Below, piece by piece: positions 1-8,090 of a stretch of DNA of 64,000 bases. Source of the DNA: Legionella drozanskii LLAP-1 (GTDB lineage: Bacteria > Pseudomonadota > Gammaproteobacteria > Legionellales > Legionellaceae); NCBI RefSeq assembly GCF_001467585.1, contig NZ_LNXY01000020.1, forward strand, positions 664,904-728,903. The letters are read 5' to 3'. Every line of letters starts with the position of its first letter. The first letter of the stretch is position 1. The position numbers and the translations under genes are program-made. The notes below the pieces were generated by a model. The model saw only the letters and a program-made list of their open reading frames with translations. It searched no databases and was not told where the DNA came from.

Positions 1-2
1 AT

Positions 3-299
3 TTTAATGGAAATCTCATCAATGTCATGGTGTTATTTTTGGGGGATAGGTCAGAGCAATGGGCTAATAAAAATCAGATCCAGTTGGTTTTTATTCAACC
101 AGGAAATCCACAGCAAAATGCTTATATTGAACGCTATAACCGAACGGTTCGATATGATTGGCTAAGCCAATATTTATTTGAATCTATTGCAGAAGTTCAA
201 CTTCATGCAACACAATGGCTATGGACATACAACAATGAACGTCCTAATACTGCTATTGGAGGGATTCCTCCAAGGCAAAAATTGGCTCTAGCGGCCTAA
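3..299 (+). CDS. IS3-family transposase (OrfB), C-terminal fragment
   Basis: The reading frame is open from the window edge and ends at 299, so only the last ~98 residues are visible. The stretch GNPQQNAYIERYNRTVRYDW, followed by YNNERPN, is the hallmark C-terminal part of the rve/DDE integrase core of IS3-family OrfB proteins; the Glu of AYIER is the last catalytic acidic residue. The residues just before it fit the family poorly, so the visible part may already be mutated or recombined. The IS right end probably lies in the 40 bases after the stop, where a G-run (GGGGGGATTACC) resembles a terminal repeat, but the other end is outside the window. No other gene is seen in 300-502. Confidence 0.8.
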   Translation, partial: FNGNLINVMVLFLGDRSEQWANKNQIQLVFIQPGNPQQNAYIERYNRTVRYDWLSQYLFESIAEVQLHATQWLWTYNNERPNTAIGGIPPRQKLALAA

Positions 300-502
300 T
301 CCTCTACTTTTAGATTCAGTTAAAAATGGGGGGATTACCCAAATACTGGTTTATTTGTGTTTTAATTTTAATGATGTTGTGTTTAATAGGGATGTTTCTA
401 CGATCTCGTCAAAGATTACCATGATTGCTACACCCCTATTTCTGCTTAAATTATTCATTAATATATTACTATGCATTTCATAATAGATTTAAAAATTCCT
501 TG

Positions 503-868
503 TCACTTAAATACTTCTTTTGCAACCAACATGGCATTATTTGCAGAAGGAAATCCTGCATAAATAGCCAGCTGCTCGATTAATGCAATAATTTCTCTTT
601 TGGTAGCGCCAACATTCAGTGCTGCTTCTATATGAGCTTTAATTTGTGCTGACAGACCATTCTGACTGACTAGACTTGCAATAATGGTGAGTTCCCTCGT
701 TTTCAAATCAAGCGCGTTATCTTGCATAATATCGCCAAACACCCATTCAATACCCATGGTTGTCAATTTTGGAGATATTTCCCCTACGTTATCCATAAGC
801 GCTTTACCCGTATGCTTACCATGTAGTTTGTTTAGAAGGGTCATTCCCGTTTCGTATTGTGTTGTCAT
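503..868 (-). CDS. carboxymuconolactone decarboxylase family protein
   Basis: About 121 residues, the usual length for a single CMD domain. The core is a helical stretch beginning at IKAHIEAALNVGATKREI and followed by IYAGFPSANNA, the typical CMD signature. No CxxC pair of the AhpD peroxidase type is visible, so the decarboxylase/gamma-lactone-binding branch is more likely. The start at 868 is chosen because GGAG lies 6-7 bases upstream; a start at 898 would add 10 residues without a ribosome site. It is transcribed divergently from a LysR regulator across a short intergenic region with a palindrome, the standard arrangement for LysR control of the neighbouring enzyme. The substrate cannot be inferred. 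Confidence 0.8.
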   Translation of the reverse strand: MTTQYETGMTLLNKLHGKHTGKALMDNVGEISPKLTTMGIEWVFGDIMQDNALDLKTRELTIIASLVSQNGLSAQIKAHIEAALNVGATKREIIALIEQLAIYAGFPSANNAMLVAKEVFK

Positions 869-949
869 TTTTTTCTCCGAATGATAAATAACAAACACAT
901 TATAATTTACACTGATTCAATATATAATATTTAAGAATATCAAAATACT

Positions 950-966
950 ATTGCATTAAATGCAAT
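950..966. promoter_or_regulatory. palindromic candidate LysR operator
   Basis: A perfect 7-bp inverted repeat, ATTGCAT-TAA-ATGCAAT, lies in the intergenic region between the divergent CMD and LysR genes, 10 bases before the LysR start. Its length and dyad symmetry suit a LysR-type box. The role is inferred from position and symmetry only. Confidence 0.45.
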
Positions 967-976
967 AATAGGAGTA

Positions 977-1852
977 ATGGAATTGCTGGAAGACATAGAG
1001 GTATTTTGTTTGATTGCCAAACATAAAAGCTTTTCAAAAGCTGCACTTGAATTACATATCTCCCCATCCATTGCTACAAGACGTCTTGCAAGACTTGAGA
1101 AAAAACTGGATGTTCGTTTAATGAATCGAACTACTCGTCTAGTAACGCTGACGGAAGCAGGCCAACTTTATTATGATGAGGTCAGGACGCTTTTAGAAGC
1201 CTTGGAACTTTCCCATAAAAATATCAAAAGCTTAAAAAAAGAGATTAATGGTGTTTTAAAAATCGGGCTTCCTGTTTCCATTAGTCATTTTTATGTTACT
1301 CCCCAATTGCATGAGTTTTTAAACAGGTTCCCTGGACTTAAAATTCATATTGTGCACGGAAATCATCTACTGGGTTTACTAGGCAATGGCTTTGACCTGG
1401 TGATGCATTGTGGTGAATTACCTGACTCCAGTTTTCATTTTAAAAAATTAGGGATGTGGGAAAAAATAATTTGTGCTTCTCCCCGATATTTAGAAAAAAA
1501 TGGAGTACCACTTCATCCAAATGATCTTAAACATCATAATTGTCTGGATCATGTTGATAATTATGATTTCACATGGCTGTTTCAAGAAAAAGGAAAGGTA
1601 AAAAAGATTCCCATTACTGGGAATGCCCGTATAAACTCTAGCATCGATTTATGCAATCTGGCGGTAAGTGGTTTGGGCATAGTTTATTTACCAGCCTTTA
1701 CCGTGAAGCAAAAACTCGAAACCGATGAACTTGTTTCAATTCTAGATTGTTATCGACCACCTTCACTGCCGATGTATTTGGTTTATCCAACCGATCAATA
1801 TTTGAGTCAAAAAGCACGGGTTTTTATAGATTTTATGACTAAGCTGCTCTAA
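977..1852 (+). CDS. LysR-family transcriptional regulator
   Basis: The 291-residue length is typical. The N-terminal winged helix-turn-helix is at about residues 17-60 (FSKAALELHISPSIATRRLA, then RLMNRTTRLVTLTEAG). A periplasmic-binding-like effector domain fills residues ~90-290. Branches of this type often control a small divergent oxidoreductase or decarboxylase, which fits the CMD gene on the other strand. The GGAG at 971-974 is only two bases from the ATG, closer than optimal. A strong intrinsic terminator follows the stop. The inducer is unknown. Confidence 0.9.
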   Translation: MELLEDIEVFCLIAKHKSFSKAALELHISPSIATRRLARLEKKLDVRLMNRTTRLVTLTEAGQLYYDEVRTLLEALELSHKNIKSLKKEINGVLKIGLPVSISHFYVTPQLHEFLNRFPGLKIHIVHGNHLLGLLGNGFDLVMHCGELPDSSFHFKKLGMWEKIICASPRYLEKNGVPLHPNDLKHHNCLDHVDNYDFTWLFQEKGKVKKIPITGNARINSSIDLCNLAVSGLGIVYLPAFTVKQKLETDELVSILDCYRPPSLPMYLVYPTDQYLSQKARVFIDFMTKLL

Positions 1853-1868
1853 ATTACCTATAGATAGA

Positions 1869-1917
1869 AACACAGGATGTATTTTCAAATAGCCGCAAAT
1901 ACATCTGTGTTTTTTTT
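1869..1917 (+). terminator. intrinsic terminator after the LysR gene
   Basis: ACACAGGATGTATTT pairs with AAATACATCTGTGT (one bulged base) across a 12-base loop, followed directly by eight T residues. It lies just after the LysR stop at 1852 and faces the opposing SRPBCC remnant. Confidence 0.8.
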
Positions 1918-1951
1918 GGAAATAAGCCTGACGTAGCTCATTAATCTTATA

Positions 1952-2382
1952 CTAGGTTGAAAGACGAGTCTGAAGATCTTTATTGAATTTCTCAAAAGCA
2001 ACCAGAGTATTTTTAGCAATAAATGGCCATAATAATGGCAACAATATTCCGGTAAATGTTTCACCATGAATCAATTCAACCCGGTTAGCATCCAACATAC
2101 GCAATTTAAAATAATGTTCACCTACAAAAAAATATTGGCTATTAAATAATTTGCCCATCCATTTGAGTTCAGATTCAGCTTCAAATGTAATAATAGTTGG
2201 CTTAAATTGCATGGTTTTGCTTTTTTTTATCTGAATGGATACTAGTAAGTTTGCTCCCAGCATGGGGCTACCTTCAATATTAATTACAGGACTCATTCAT
2301 GATAAAGAGAAAAATTTGTCAACGCAGCCCATGCATCTTTGATTGAACCATTAAGAATGATTCTCGTCTTAATTGCTTTCAT
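1952..2382 (-). pseudogene. SRPBCC (START/polyketide-cyclase-like) protein, frameshifted
   Basis: Two reading frames together give one ordinary ~143-aa SRPBCC domain. The N-terminal 29 codons start at 2382 with a good GGGG ribosome site and encode MKAIKTRIILNGS...SLYHE, then hit TGA at 2293. The remainder continues in the next frame (SPVINIEGSP..., FVGEHYFKLR, HGETFTGILLPLLW). Restoring one G in the junction GAATGAGTCC would give GAA TGG AGT CC, the expected YHEWSP. A one-base deletion is therefore the simplest reading. Because the junction forms ATGA, translational re-initiation giving two pieces cannot be fully excluded. Members bind hydrophobic ligands; the specific role is unknown. Confidence 0.7.
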
Positions 2383-2472
2383 ACAACATCCCCTTTATTA
2401 AGTACCTATCGCAGATCATAAAACAGCTTGGTTGCGCTCATTAAAAGAATCACTCAAGAAATAAAATTAAAC

Positions 2473-3033
2473 TTATCCAATAAGCCTACCACCAATGATC
2501 TTTCCATGAATTTTTACACTCTTATCACAATAGACTTCCCCATTACCTGAATTAAAAATGATATCACCCGCAATGACAGTGTTATTAATTAACTTAACAC
2601 GCTGCACAATATTTTTGCTTGGTAATTCTTTGATAATGAGATTTTTTGTTTTGCAATTATCAAAAACAGATTTATCAGAAAGAATTTCAATAGGATTTAA
2701 TAATTCTGAATCTTTGGCATCCAAATTTCCCCTGAATTTTGCATTTCCGGCTAATTTTGTTCCATTTAAGGTGGTGGTGCCATTTACCGTTAAATCAGAT
2801 TCAAAACTTACATCTTGTGTTATCAATCGACCGTTTACAGTCATATTGTTTTGAACAATTACATCTTTATTTAATATTGCCTGCCCATTTATGCATAGAT
2901 TTCTACTTATTTGAGTATTTTTTACATTATATGATCCATTAATAACTTCATCGTAGTTATTCATATCGTCCTTTTTTACGTACTCTTTTACTTTCATGAT
3001 ATTTTGAAAATAGTCAGTAATCATTTCTATCAT
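2473..3033 (-). CDS. bactofilin-like / polymer-forming beta-helix protein
   Basis: 186 residues. From about residue 35 onward the protein is a run of short beta-strand units with regularly spaced N-G and hydrophobic positions (INGQAILNKDV, VNGRLI, LTVNGTTTLNGTKLAGNAKF), ending in KIHGKIIGGRLIG. This right-handed beta-helix pattern is typical of bactofilins and related polymer-forming proteins. The first 30 residues are helical and unlike the rest. The start ATG overlaps the stop of the MATE gene (ATGA), so it is probably translationally coupled and the last gene of the operon. The family call rests on repeat pattern only. Confidence 0.5.
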   Translation of the reverse strand: MIEMITDYFQNIMKVKEYVKKDDMNNYDEVINGSYNVKNTQISRNLCINGQAILNKDVIVQNNMTVNGRLITQDVSFESDLTVNGTTTLNGTKLAGNAKFRGNLDAKDSELLNPIEILSDKSVFDNCKTKNLIIKELPSKNIVQRVKLINNTVIAGDIIFNSGNGEVYCDKSVKIHGKIIGGRLIG

Positions 3034-4409
3034 AGTGCATCTCCTGTAGCTTTATATGTAACTGTAAAACTCTGCGTTTGATTTGCTTTAATTAGGCGAT
3101 TAATTAATTGAATACAACCGTAAAGTATTCCCATCATGATTCCAAAACGTAAACCAGTAGCGCCAAAATGCAATGGAAAAGCAAAAAAGATCGCAAGAGG
3201 AAGGCCAATGACCCAACATGAAACCAGCCCTGTCCACATACTGGTTTTGGTATCTCCATAGCCTCGAAGTAAGCCGCCAGATATGTTTCTTATTGAATCA
3301 AAAAATTGTGTGAAGGCTGCAATAATCAGCAATTCTTTCGCGATCAAGGATATTTCATGGAGAGAAGGATTATTAATATCCAAGTAAAATGAAATAAAAT
3401 AATCTGAAAAAAGCCAATACGATAAGCCCATGATTAGCATCAAAAGCGCGCCAAATAGTATCGTTGTCTTGCAAATAATAGATTTGTTTAATTTTGAATC
3501 TTTTCCCATGTTATGACTGATGAGAATTGAACCTGCCTGGGAAATACCCATTATTATCATGATTGATACCATGGAGCATTGAAGTGTAATTTGTTGCCCA
3601 GCCAAAGCGTCGGTACCAATGACTCCCATTAAATAGGTTATCGTAGAAAAGGCTAAGAGTTCCGTTGAATATTGAATGGAAATCGGAAAGCCGACTTTAA
3701 AAAGTACCTTACAATATCCAAGATTGAAAAAAGAATTCATCCTAATCTTATATTTATGAAATTCAGGGTTTGATGAAACATAAATTAATACTAAGGCCAG
3801 AAGAATAAACGCTGTAATCGATGAAGCCAACCCTGCTCCAAAAAAACCTAAGGGTTTTATGGAGTCATGCCCAAAGATAAGGAAGTAACTTATTATACTA
3901 TTTATTAATGCCCCAATAATTGTGAAGTAGAGAGTAACTTTTGTTTTTGCTAAACCTAAAAAAAACTGTGTAAAAACAGCACCAATCAGGCTAGGAAACA
4001 AACCATAAGCAAGACCTTGGAAATAGTCCCCTGTCATTTGGCTTACTTTTATGGGTTGGTGAAGAAACTGTAAAATAGGGGCTATGTTTAAGTAAATAAC
4101 CATTAGAGGAATACTAATAATAAAGGCTATAGTAATACCTGAAGAAATAATATCACCGATTTCGTGATCACGACCTCCTCCTTTGCTATGCCCAATCAGG
4201 ATAATTACGGAATATAAAATGGATATAACCATCATAATTAAAAACCCATAAGTACTGGTAATTATCGCTCCTGCTGCAAGAGCGTCTGAATTGATTTTAG
4301 CAAGTAAGAACATGCTAATCAGGCTTGAGGAAGCACTGATTAAGTTTGAAAAAATTATTGGTATTGCCAAAAATAATATTTCTTTAAAAGTTATTTTATA
4401 TTGAGTCAT
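3030..4409 (-). CDS. MATE-family efflux transporter
   Basis: 459 residues with about 12 hydrophobic segments in two homologous halves, the usual MATE/NorM size. The N-terminus (KEILFLAIPIIFSNLISASS) and the segment GLASSITAFILLALVLIYV fit the family. Such proteins export drugs or secondary metabolites using Na+ or H+ gradients. This is the only large intact gene of the operon; the genes before it are broken and the gene after it overlaps by four bases. A luciferase-like oxidoreductase upstream suggests that the original cluster made or modified a small molecule that this pump exported (inference). Confidence 0.85.
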   Translation of the reverse strand: MTQYKITFKEILFLAIPIIFSNLISASSSLISMFLLAKINSDALAAGAIITSTYGFLIMMVISILYSVIILIGHSKGGGRDHEIGDIISSGITIAFIISIPLMVIYLNIAPILQFLHQPIKVSQMTGDYFQGLAYGLFPSLIGAVFTQFFLGLAKTKVTLYFTIIGALINSIISYFLIFGHDSIKPLGFFGAGLASSITAFILLALVLIYVSSNPEFHKYKIRMNSFFNLGYCKVLFKVGFPISIQYSTELLAFSTITYLMGVIGTDALAGQQITLQCSMVSIMIIMGISQAGSILISHNMGKDSKLNKSIICKTTILFGALLMLIMGLSYWLFSDYFISFYLDINNPSLHEISLIAKELLIIAAFTQFFDSIRNISGGLLRGYGDTKTSMWTGLVSCWVIGLPLAIFFAFPLHFGATGLRFGIMMGILYGCIQLINRLIKANQTQSFTVTYKATGDAL

Positions 4410-4416
4410 ATTCAGC

Positions 4417-5472
4417 TCACATTTTTATCTTAGGTAACACTTCATTAATGAATAGCGAGAGGGAATTCATCATGGATTTCAATTTTTGTCCTCCAAAATC
4501 AATTTGCCATAAAATCTGATCTACCTTTGTCACTGCGGCTATTTCACTTATTTTTTTAGCGACAAAATCAGGGGTGCCAATAACTGCCTGATTAGTATTC
4601 CTCATGTTTTGGGGTGTATTTTGACGTAAGGCATATGACATGCCTGTATATCCAGGGTAGTTTGTAGATGATGAGTTGTTCCAGGAGTCCGCTGCATCAG
4701 CCCAAACTCGTATGTACTCCGATAGATAATTATCCCCATTTATTTCTGCTTCACACTGATCATTAGCCACAAATAAAGGCAAACTAAGTGCTATTTGAGA
4801 TTTATTGTTTACTTCGTTTGGAATAAATTCTTCACGATAAATATCTAATTTATCGACTAAATCACTTAATCCCGTTAGAGGGGGAGTCACCAATAAATTA
4901 AAACCTTGCTCTCCTAGCCAGGCAAAGCTCTGTCAGGAATTAACCGCAGCGCCCCATAATGGTGGATATGGATTCTGGGTTGGTCTTGGTAATGAGTTTG
5001 CTTGATTAAAATTGAAAAAATTTGAATTAATGTTAACGTTTTTTTCAATCCATAATTGTTTCACAGCTGAGATAGTTTCTTGATATTTTTCGCGGCTTGA
5101 ATCCATATCAACTTCAAAGGCAGAAAATTCATAAGGAAGATAGGCTCTTGCGAAACCGACATCTAAACGACCAGAACTTATTGCATCTAACATAGCAGCA
5201 TTTGCTGCAATTTGAAGTGGATGATTAAACACCGGAAGAATGCAGCCGGACATTAGCCTGATATTATTTGTTATAGCTGCCACACTGGCTAAAAACATTA
5301 ATGGACTTGGACAATAACCACCATATGAATGCAGATAATGTTCAGTCATTTTAATTGTTTTAAAACCTGCCTCGTCAGCCATCTTTGAAAGCATGAGTGC
5401 ACTCTGAAAATACTCAGCAGCGGTATAACTCTCTTCGGCAATATCTGGTAAAAACGATAATCCATAGTCCAT
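4417..5472 (-). pseudogene. LLM-class flavin-dependent monooxygenase with in-frame stop
   Basis: The frame encodes a full-length (~351 codon) luciferase-like protein but is interrupted by one TGA at 4933-4935. Both sides are in the same frame: the N-terminal part ends PPLWGAAVNS and resumes QSFAWLGEQGFNLLVTPP. The usual residue after AAVNS is probably Arg, so a CGA-to-TGA transition is the simplest lesion. Family features are the N-terminal strand YGLSFLPD, MTEHYLHSYGG, SGRLDVGFARAY and the C-terminal IGTPDFVAKKI. Intact members oxidise aldehydes, alkanes or polyketide-like substrates with FMNH2. It lies 7 bases before the MATE gene in the same operon. Selenocysteine use is unlikely because no SECIS-like structure or family precedent is apparent. 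Confidence 0.8.
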
Positions 5473-5487
5473 TGCAACACACCCTTA

Positions 5488-6249
5488 TTAGAGAATTGTA
5501 AAAATAAAAAACGTTAAATGCGATAAAATTAAAGGCACGATCGATGGGCTCTCCAAGTATATTAACCCATGAGTTATTCCCATAACAGTTGCGCCAATGA
5601 CAGGAAACATCGCGCTTGTTTTAGATGGCATATGTAGTGTTTGCATATAAATAAACAGAAAAATCGAAACCATTAAAGCAATTTTGGCTCCTTAGGGTAT
5701 AAAGATATGCGTCAGCACTACTCTAAAAATAACCTCTTCTGATCCAATTTGTAGCGTGATAATTAATAAAGCCAGATAAAACGGTAAAACTTTAATCGTA
5801 TGTTTGTGATGACGAATCCATCCGGCGTTCGCTACAGCCATCCAACCATCTAAGGATTTTGGTGCTTTTTCAGGCGCAATCATTTCCAAGGCTTTCATAC
5901 CAACAGAACATAGTAGTATAGAGACACCAACTGAACCAATGCCAATTAATATCCCATATAAACAAGTTAGGAAAGTTGTGTTTCTAAAAATTGAGACCAA
6001 GTCGATTTTATAAAGTGCTACGAGTAAAAGACAAAAAAATACATGGCACAAAGCTACAACTGATAGTTCAATAACACCTACTATCTGGTTAAGAGGGTAT
6101 CGCTCAATTACTGAATTTTTCATAGCAATAGTTGGTGAAAATCGGAAAATTATTTTTTTTCCATAATTATAAAAAGAAAGGAGTATGACCGTTGTTAATA
6201 TTAATTGAAAAGCCATGCTGCTCGTCAATATCGGAATCAAATCAAGCAT
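5488..6249 (-). pseudogene. CPBP-family intramembrane metalloprotease with in-frame stop
   Basis: A ~253-codon membrane protein split by a single TAA at 5692-5694; both parts share one frame. All three CPBP motifs are present: EEVIFR near residue 170 before the stop, then ITHGLIYL and LSHLTFF after it. These supply the Glu and His residues of the ABI/CAAX-protease active site in the membrane. The premature stop removes two of the three motifs, so the product is almost certainly inactive. It follows another CPBP fragment (8-base overlap) and precedes the luciferase-like gene. In other bacteria such proteases often accompany peptide or metabolite export genes, which would fit the MATE pump here (inference). 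Confidence 0.75.
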
Positions 6250-6469
6250 AAGATTCCCTTATTTTTTTGACCGCTAGTAAATTAAAAGTTGTATGAATTG
6301 CAATTGCCATACAAATACAACCTAAGAATAAAAATGAAATTAAACAGATAAATCCTAATACAAATTTTGTGAGTACATGCAAGTAACCCAAATTAATATG
6401 GCAAAATGCAAAAGCCAGATTTACTAAAAAGAGGCAACTAATAGCCGCTATAAAATTAGATAAATCCAA
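6242..6469 (-). pseudogene. CPBP-like protease, C-terminal fragment
   Basis: About 75 residues, highly hydrophobic. The end FAFCHINLGYL...AIAIHTTFNLLAV carries the second and third His motifs of the CPBP fold, but there is no EExxxR motif and no ribosome site or ATG; the frame runs upstream without a plausible start. It looks like the 3' end of a second protease gene whose 5' part was lost, probably when DNA was inserted next to the tRNA-Pro site at 6586. It overlaps the next gene by 8 bases. Confidence 0.5.
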
Positions 6470-6519
6470 ACAAAGAATTGTAATGGGGATGAGCCGAAAG
6501 TGTCCAGATTTTTCATATC

Positions 6520-6542
6520 GGTACCAAAACTGGTACCAAAAA
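6520..6542 (+). repeat. direct repeat GGTACCAAAA x2 outside the island
   Basis: GGTACCAAAA at 6520-6529 and again at 6532-6541, a 12-base period. They lie 45 bases outside the left island boundary. The 12-base period equals that of the TTTGGATCG arm repeats of the neighbouring integrase, so they may be arm sites of a second, lost integrative element at the same tRNA. The rest of 6470-6808 holds the att repeat and the arm repeats described separately and no gene. Confidence 0.35.
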
Positions 6543-6585
6543 ATTGATTACTAGCTATAGTTTAGTCGCAACCCCTTGATTTAAC

Positions 6586-6633
6586 TGGTCGGGACGGAAG
6601 GATTTGAACCTTCGACCACTAGCACCCCATGCT
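6586..6633 (-). repeat. attachment-site repeat (displaced tRNA-Pro 3' end)
   Basis: 48 bp identical to 14698-14745. It starts with the complement of the encoded CCA tail and runs through the T arm and variable loop into the anticodon. Identity stops at both sides (C versus T before it; GTTTCC versus AGTACG after it). It has no 5' half and is not a functional tRNA. Confidence 0.9.
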
Positions 6634-6747
6634 GTTTCCTGACGTTTTCAAATGATTCCATAAATTTCCAAATAATGGCTTCATCCATTGATATATAAAG
6701 CTTATATCTATATCATCGTTTCCAATTATTACCAAATGATTTCATGT

Positions 6748-6791
6748 CGATCCAAAATAATTTGGATCGTTATTTGGATCGACTTGGATCG
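6748..6791. promoter_or_regulatory. integrase arm-type repeats, left end
   Basis: Four copies of (T/C)TTGGATCG: one inverted (6748-6756) and three direct (6761-6769, 6773-6781, 6783-6791). The first two direct copies have a 12-bp period. The same pair with the same period occurs inside the right end (14629-14649). Clustered short repeats near both att sites are characteristic arm sites for tyrosine integrases. They also overlap the integrase promoter region, so the integrase may autoregulate (inference). Confidence 0.6.
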
Positions 6792-6808
6792 AAGAGAATT
6801 AAGTTAAT

Positions 6809-8026
6809 ATGAAGAAAACTATATTTAGAGATCCTTACATCAACGGATTAAAATCCAAAGACAAGACTTATCGTGAAACTGAAGGAAATGGCTTTTATAT
6901 TCGAGTAACGCCTCAAGGGAAGAAAGCTTGGCTATATCGTTATTACTACTCAGAAAAGGATCACAGCATCACCCTAGGCTATTACCCTACAATGACCCTA
7001 GATCAAGCAAGAGCAGCATACCAAACGCTCTATGACCTTTGGCAATCAGGTGTAGATCCTAAAGCTCATTTGGCCAAACTTGATGATGCTAAAACTAACA
7101 CCGTTAAAAAACTTGTCCTAGGATGGTACGAAAATTACATCGAAAAGGAGCGCAAACAACCTCAACAGATCAAGCAACTCATCGATGCGGATATTATGCC
7201 GTTGCTTGGGGATATTGAATTAGCCAAACTCTCCCCTGCCCTAGTAACAACCGCGCTTGATAAAATTGTAAAACGAGGTGCGCGAGTCCATGCTAATAAA
7301 GTTTTGTCAGCATTAAAACAGGCCTTTAACTATGGGGTAAGACGTGGAGCTTTAAAAGAAAATCCAGCCATATTATTACAAGGACGGGATATTGGCGGCA
7401 TTGAAAAACCAAGAGATCGCTACTTAACAACAGATGAGATTAAAACCTTGTTATTATTTTTAGACAGCTATAATAGCCGCATGTCACTACAAACAAAACT
7501 TGCCATAAAAATTATCTTACATACAGGCATTCGCTCCGGTGAACTGCGGCTCGCTACGTGGTCTGAAATTGATTATCAAAACTCACTCTGGACGATACCC
7601 AAAGAACATACGAAGCAAGATGAAATAATGCGGATCCATTTAACCGAACCTGTGAAAACAATGTTTAGGGAGCTTCAATACAGCTGCAAATCTGATTTTG
7701 TATTATCTGCCAAGGAAGACGTACCACTAAGTCCCAAAGCGCTCTCAAGAGCCATTAACCGTATTCAAGAGCGCGTAGGCATCCCTCACTGGACAGCACA
7801 CGACTTAAGACGTAGCTTTTGCACACAGCTTGGCGAAGCACTACATATTGATCCAGTGGTTATTGAAAAATGCCTAGGCCATAAAATGCCTAAGATTATG
7901 GCTACTTATAATAGAAATGAGATGCTTGTTCAGCGTAAAGAAGCATTAATTAAATGGAGTCATTACCTTGAGAATTTATTACAAGACAATGTAGTACCAA
8001 TTTCCATTAAGCAAACAGCGATGTAG
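6809..8026 (+). CDS. tyrosine recombinase / P4-type prophage integrase
   Basis: 405 residues. The N-terminal ~85 residues form the arm-DNA-binding domain typical of P4-like integrases (YRETEGNGFYIRVTPQGKKA, ITLGYYPTMTLDQAR). The central core-binding domain spans ~100-190. The catalytic domain shows Arg242 (HTGIRSGELR), His331 and Arg334 (AHDLRRSF), His358 (CLGHKMP) and the nucleophile Tyr367 (MATYNR), so all active-site residues are present. It cuts and rejoins the tRNA-Pro 3' end; the matching 48-bp repeats are its product. It appears intact. No excisionase gene was recognised in the island. Confidence 0.95.
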   Translation: MKKTIFRDPYINGLKSKDKTYRETEGNGFYIRVTPQGKKAWLYRYYYSEKDHSITLGYYPTMTLDQARAAYQTLYDLWQSGVDPKAHLAKLDDAKTNTVKKLVLGWYENYIEKERKQPQQIKQLIDADIMPLLGDIELAKLSPALVTTALDKIVKRGARVHANKVLSALKQAFNYGVRRGALKENPAILLQGRDIGGIEKPRDRYLTTDEIKTLLLFLDSYNSRMSLQTKLAIKIILHTGIRSGELRLATWSEIDYQNSLWTIPKEHTKQDEIMRIHLTEPVKTMFRELQYSCKSDFVLSAKEDVPLSPKALSRAINRIQERVGIPHWTAHDLRRSFCTQLGEALHIDPVVIEKCLGHKMPKIMATYNRNEMLVQRKEALIKWSHYLENLLQDNVVPISIKQTAM

Positions 8027-8042
8027 TAAAAAGATGTGATCC

Positions 8043-8055
8043 TGACAATTTGTCA
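8043..8055. promoter_or_regulatory. palindrome TGACA-ATT-TGTCA before the RhuM gene
   Basis: A 5-bp dyad with 3-base spacer located 36 bases before the RhuM start. Its core GACAATTTGTC recurs in a longer palindrome at 9504-9520 before the secreted-protein gene. Two identical dyads before two island genes suggest a shared regulator; this is an inference. Confidence 0.35.
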
Positions 8056-8090
8056 CGAACTGAAATATAGATAATTAATTGGAAGGAATT

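Noticed and set aside
1885-2067. 60-codon ORF on the minus strand over the SRPBCC remnant
   Set aside because: It is the opposite-frame shadow of the pseudogene and its terminator.
4933-4935. TGA in the luciferase-like gene as a selenocysteine codon
   Set aside because: No family precedent and no visible SECIS-like hairpin right after the codon; neighbours carry other stops, so decay is simpler.
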